From contig NW_020289982.1 in NCBI RefSeq assembly GCF_003144245.1, positions 672,124-736,123 on the forward strand: DNA of 64,000 bases. Direction: 5' to 3'. Positions 60,817 through 64,000 of the stretch are shown here, piece by piece. Positions within the stretch are counted from its first letter, which is position 1; every line of letters begins with the position of its first letter. A model generated the notes under the pieces. The model was not told the origin of the DNA. It did not search any database and saw only the letters and a program-made list of their open reading frames with translations. The stretch is from Jaminaea rosea. Taxonomy: Eukaryota > Basidiomycota > Exobasidiomycetes > Microstromatales. Made by a program: the position numbers and the translations under genes.

Positions 60817-61951
60817 TGCGCTCGAGGGTGATGATTGATGACGGAGGAGCGCAGAAAATCATGTTGCATGAGGATTTGTTGGTCTTTATGTCAATCGCTC
60901 ACGGACGTGATGATGTCGAGAACTCAAAGCCACCAGCTCAATCCATAGTTGACGCGCTGGGAGGTCGCGCCGGACAGTCCTATCATGATTGCCGTATCTG
61001 CCAGATTTCTGACGAACGTGCAGTTCGATAGCAAGTGTAGCGACAGCGAATGTCCCGAAATTCTGTTCGACCGCCAGGTGACCGTCAATGGCCCATTCGA
61101 GAACTTGATCTTCTGCCTCGTGACTGTGTTGGACCATCCCGCGTGAAGCCCTGCTGCAGTCTGTCCAGGCCCGGCTCCTCGTCCCGGCTCGAGGTCCGGC
61201 GGCTCGAGTTCGGACAAAGCAGGCTTCCGCGGCTGAAGCAGGTGTGGGCATTTGATCCAAGAGCACGAGCTCAGTCACGAGCTCGCCGCGAGTCAGTGCC
61301 ATCTTGAGCCGCGCGTCGGGACTGGAAAAAAGACGTGGTGAAACTGAGCGGCCAGGCTTGCGAGCCCAGCTGGAAAGGGTCAATGGAAGCAACTGCGCGC
61401 GCGGCCTTCTTTCCCAACTGATGTTTCATTGCCGCTTCCCCCGGGCCATTTCAAGCAGCCCTGCCCGTGGCGGTCGCCATACGCTGTCGCTTGACTCGTC
61501 CGCGCTCCAGACTGCTGCTGCGCCCCGCACTACTTAATCGGGCGCGTGAGGACAATCTCGCAGCGGCAGCCGAAGCGAGATATTCAGAGTCCGGCCCGCG
61601 CGGTACAGCAGCCGAGATACAGGATGCCGCACCGCTGCAGTGCCTCTCTCGGCGACTTCCTTGACTCCCGTTTGTTTGTCGGGCCTGGAACGGGCTGTCG
61701 CCAGAGATCCACGCAAGAAGACTTCACGCGCGGGATGAGATCCCGCCACCAGACTTCACGCCGATTTGGAAGCGAATTGGACGAACGCGACATTGCAACT
61801 GGCCAAACCAGTGCTCTCGAATCACCTGATTGGTAGCAAAAGCATCGATAAGGATGTTCGTCGCCCAGCGCAGAGGCTCGCTACTTAAAGAGGAGGAGGC
61901 TAGGACAATCTTGCTAGCCCACGCAGACGTGCACTCTCTCAACCCACGATC
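60817..61951. promoter_or_regulatory. Divergent promoter, GT2 / GH16
   Basis: 1,135 bases serve two divergent genes. Near the GH16 side there is CTACTTAAAG, TATA-like, at about 61882-61890, 60-70 bases before the ATG. An inverted repeat at 61730-61746 is listed separately. Short open frames in this segment have no family features. Confidence 0.45.
61730..61746. promoter_or_regulatory. Perfect inverted repeat GCGGGAT-GAG-ATCCCGC
   Basis: A 7-3-7 palindrome 206 bases upstream of the GH16 start. The half-site GCGGGAT also occurs in the GH5/membrane-protein promoter (55200-55206) and downstream of GH16 (63629-63635). It is a candidate site for a dimeric regulator of the cluster; that role is inference. 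Confidence 0.4.
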
Positions 61952-63343
61952 ATGCAACGTCCAATCTCGCAAGCTTCGCAACACAGCGCTGCATCAGCCG
62001 CCGACGCTGTCAACCCTTTCGCCACATCAAGCTCGCGGGCCTCGGTGGTCGATGGCGCACTCAGCTCGCCCTCTTCCACTCTAAAGCGACGACCCATCTT
62101 CAAATCGCAGCTCTGGAAGCCTGATCGCCCCATTCACAAGCCTTGGGTAGAGAGCAAGTCACGCAAAAGAGATGATCGCAATGTCCGCATTGCCTTCGCC
62201 TGCACCATTTTGCTGGGAGTGATTGCCGGCATCGGCCTCATTGCTCTTGGCTACCTCGATGTGCCACGTCACAAGTACTGCTTGGTGCTTCAAGAGGATT
62301 TCCAAGGCACGGAAATCAACAGTAACGTCTGGTTCCACGAGCAGGAAACGGGCGGTTTCGGCAACAATGAATTCGAGTGGACGACATCGTCCAAGAACAA
62401 TTCGTTCGTCAAGGATGGCAAGCTTTACCTGGTGCCCACGCTCACCAGCGATAATCTGGGCGAGGCCGCCATTCTCGACGGCTACACCTTGAACCTCACT
62501 CAAGCGGGAATTTGCACTTCGACGAATACTTCGGACGCCTACTGCGCTGCGGCTTCGAATGCGACTCTCGGTCACGTTTTGCCTCCTGTGCAGTCTGCGC
62601 GCCTCGTGACCAACTTCTCCACGGCCATCAAGTACGGCCGCATCGAGGTGAAGGCCAAGATGCCGACGGGGGATTGGATCTGGCCGGCTATCTGGATGCT
62701 ACCGCGCGATCAGTCTCGATATGGTCCTTGGCCCAGGTCCGGCGAGATCGACATTTTCGAGAGCCGCGGGAACATTCTCGAGAAGCATGCGGACGACACC
62801 TACAACCGCATGCACTCGACGCTTCATTGGGGCCTCGACTCGGCTACGGATAGATACGCCAAGACTACTGCCGAGCGTCAGCTCTATCGCAAGTTCTACA
62901 ACGAGGACTTTCACACTTTCGGCCTCGAGTGGACGCCAGAAGGCATCTTCACCTGGGAAGGCTCACCGATCAACAAAGTCTTTGCTTGGAAGTTCACGGA
63001 GAGCTTTTGGAACCTCGGCAACTTCCCTGCCATCTCTAGCCAGAACGGCACGGCGTACTCCAATCCATGGGTGCCCCTCTCGAACTCAGCGGCGCCCTTT
63101 GATCAAGAGTTCTATCTGATTCTCAACGTCGCCGTGGGTGGCACCAATGGCTACTTCAAGGAGGAAACCATGCCGTGGTCCAACACGGCCGACATCAATG
63201 CTGCGAGGTCGCAATTCTGGGCGGCCAAGGATCAGTGGTACAGTACCTGGCCTGAAGCGCCAGAGGATCGCGGCATGGTCGTCGAAAGCGTCAAGATCTG
63301 GCAGCTCGATGGCGTGCAGGGCGCCGCCTGTCCGAAGAAGTGA
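61952..63343 (+). CDS. GH16 beta-glucanase/transglycosylase, membrane-anchored
   Basis: Single exon, 463 residues from ATG 61952. The N-terminal 78 residues are cytosolic and Ser-rich, then a membrane anchor at about 80-101 makes it a type II protein with the enzyme outside. The jelly-roll domain starts CLVLQEDFQGTEINSNVW and has GGFGNNEFEW, SARLVTNF and AIKYGRIEVKAKMPTG. The catalytic motif is GEIDIFE: Glu265 nucleophile, Asp267 helper, Glu270 acid/base. It closes with NVAVGGTNGYF. The extended active-site motif (Glu-Ile-Asp-Ile-Phe-Glu) is that of beta-1,3(4)-glucanases. With the divergent GT2 synthase it suggests trimming or grafting of the nascent glucan. Confidence 0.88.
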   Translation: MQRPISQASQHSAASAADAVNPFATSSSRASVVDGALSSPSSTLKRRPIFKSQLWKPDRPIHKPWVESKSRKRDDRNVRIAFACTILLGVIAGIGLIALGYLDVPRHKYCLVLQEDFQGTEINSNVWFHEQETGGFGNNEFEWTTSSKNNSFVKDGKLYLVPTLTSDNLGEAAILDGYTLNLTQAGICTSTNTSDAYCAAASNATLGHVLPPVQSARLVTNFSTAIKYGRIEVKAKMPTGDWIWPAIWMLPRDQSRYGPWPRSGEIDIFESRGNILEKHADDTYNRMHSTLHWGLDSATDRYAKTTAERQLYRKFYNEDFHTFGLEWTPEGIFTWEGSPINKVFAWKFTESFWNLGNFPAISSQNGTAYSNPWVPLSNSAAPFDQEFYLILNVAVGGTNGYFKEETMPWSNTADINAARSQFWAAKDQWYSTWPEAPEDRGMVVESVKIWQLDGVQGAACPKK

Positions 63344-63840
63344 ACCTACGCGCACGGCTGCGGCAACGGTGTTGTATTTCTAGATAACCTTTTAGCCTGC
63401 TGCTCATTTACATCGATAAGATTCATTGCACGAGTCCGCACGAGACATGGAGGCCGGTCCATATTCCGCAATCGTCGCCCAAAGAGCACGAGAAGGGCGC
63501 GAAGCTTGAATACAGTCGTACGAGAACGAAGCACTCATGGATTGATCAATGGTCTTCCGCACCTCTGACAGCCTCTCTTCCGGTCCTCGCTAGCCTGGGC
63601 CTTCTTGTCCTCGGGCTATCGTGCGACGCGGGATCGGAGCTGTGAATCTGGTCGGCTTTGCGCGCGCTCCAGCAGACGCGCGATCGTGGGGGTCGACGTT
63701 GGCCTCGAATATCAGGACGTGAACTCGGCAACGAGCACATCGCCATTTTTGCTCCTTGTGCGCTGTCTTCAACGGTCGGAAAACGGTATCTAAAGACCAG
63801 GCAGCAACGAAAAAGCACGAGGAAGTCCCGTGTCGAAAGT
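63344..63840. other. 3' flank of the cluster
   Basis: About 500 bases after GH16. It contains GACGCGGGATCGG at 63625-63637, nearly the same as in the GH5-side promoter. Opposite-strand frames over 63546-63988 have no family features. No supported gene. Confidence 0.4.
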
Positions 63841-63971
63841 TGTGCCTCTTGTGCCTCCTTCCCCTCTCCGCCCCGTAGCTGTGTGATTTCTGGGCTGGGA
63901 AGCCTGTGTGAGCTGTGCCTCTTGTGCCTCCTTCCCCTCTCCGCCCCGTAGCTGAGTGATTTCTGGGCTGG
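63841..63971. repeat. Tandem duplication, 58-nt unit with 73-nt period
   Basis: Bases 63841-63898 recur at 63914-63971 with one substitution (AGCTGTGTG against AGCTGAGTG). The unit begins TGTGCCTCTTGTGCC and ends TTTCTGGGCTGG. Only two copies are visible before the window ends. Confidence 0.9.
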
Positions 63972-64000
63972 TCTAGTCTTGGGTGCATGTCTGGAAAGAG

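Noticed and set aside
1-64000. tRNA, rRNA or CRISPR features
   Set aside because: No cloverleaf-like A/B box pair, rRNA segment or regularly spaced direct repeats were seen by eye; a tRNAscan-SE run would be decisive.

Overview
This window reads as a GC-rich basidiomycete genome fragment, most likely from the smut side of the fungi (Ustilaginomycotina). That placement is my inference from closely packed genes, many short GT-AG introns of about 50-110 nt with GTGAGT or GTGCGT donors, and the mix of families present. No bacterial, phage or CRISPR signal is visible. Exon boundaries were worked out by hand from splice consensus, reading-frame continuity and family alignment, so they are predictions.

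Bases 1-36,000 are mostly ordinary housekeeping genes. In order they are: a family 31 glycosyltransferase cut by the left edge; two adjacent secretory lipases; cullin-3; an HMG-box regulator with a split box; an M50B-like membrane metallopeptidase; PEX12; a glutathione S-transferase; an alpha/beta hydrolase; two low-complexity orphans; the Pol delta subunit Cdc27/POLD3; an orphan membrane protein; a small cysteine-rich secreted protein; the WD40 chaperone Sqt1/AAMP; ERG2; SLU7; SER1; KGD4 (Ymr31); and SF3B5.

Bases 36,470-45,547 hold the most unusual locus. Seven paralogous genes for small secreted proteins lie head to tail on the minus strand, with one orphan signal-peptide exon between them. 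All seven share a 7-nt microexon that completes a conserved cysteine codon. Six also share an exact 20-nt exon. The rightmost member has a simpler exon structure, and one inner member lacks a single intron.

Bases 45,548-53,402 are an accessory, decaying region. It contains hexamer repeats, three copies of a domain I do not recognise, and two related genes whose reading frames are broken at different places.

Bases 53,520-63,343 look like a cell-wall glucan locus. A GPI-anchored GH5 glycosidase and an orphan membrane protein form one divergent pair. A family 2 polysaccharide synthase and a membrane-anchored GH16 glucanase form a second. I infer that they make and remodel one beta-glucan. The window ends in a short tandem duplication.
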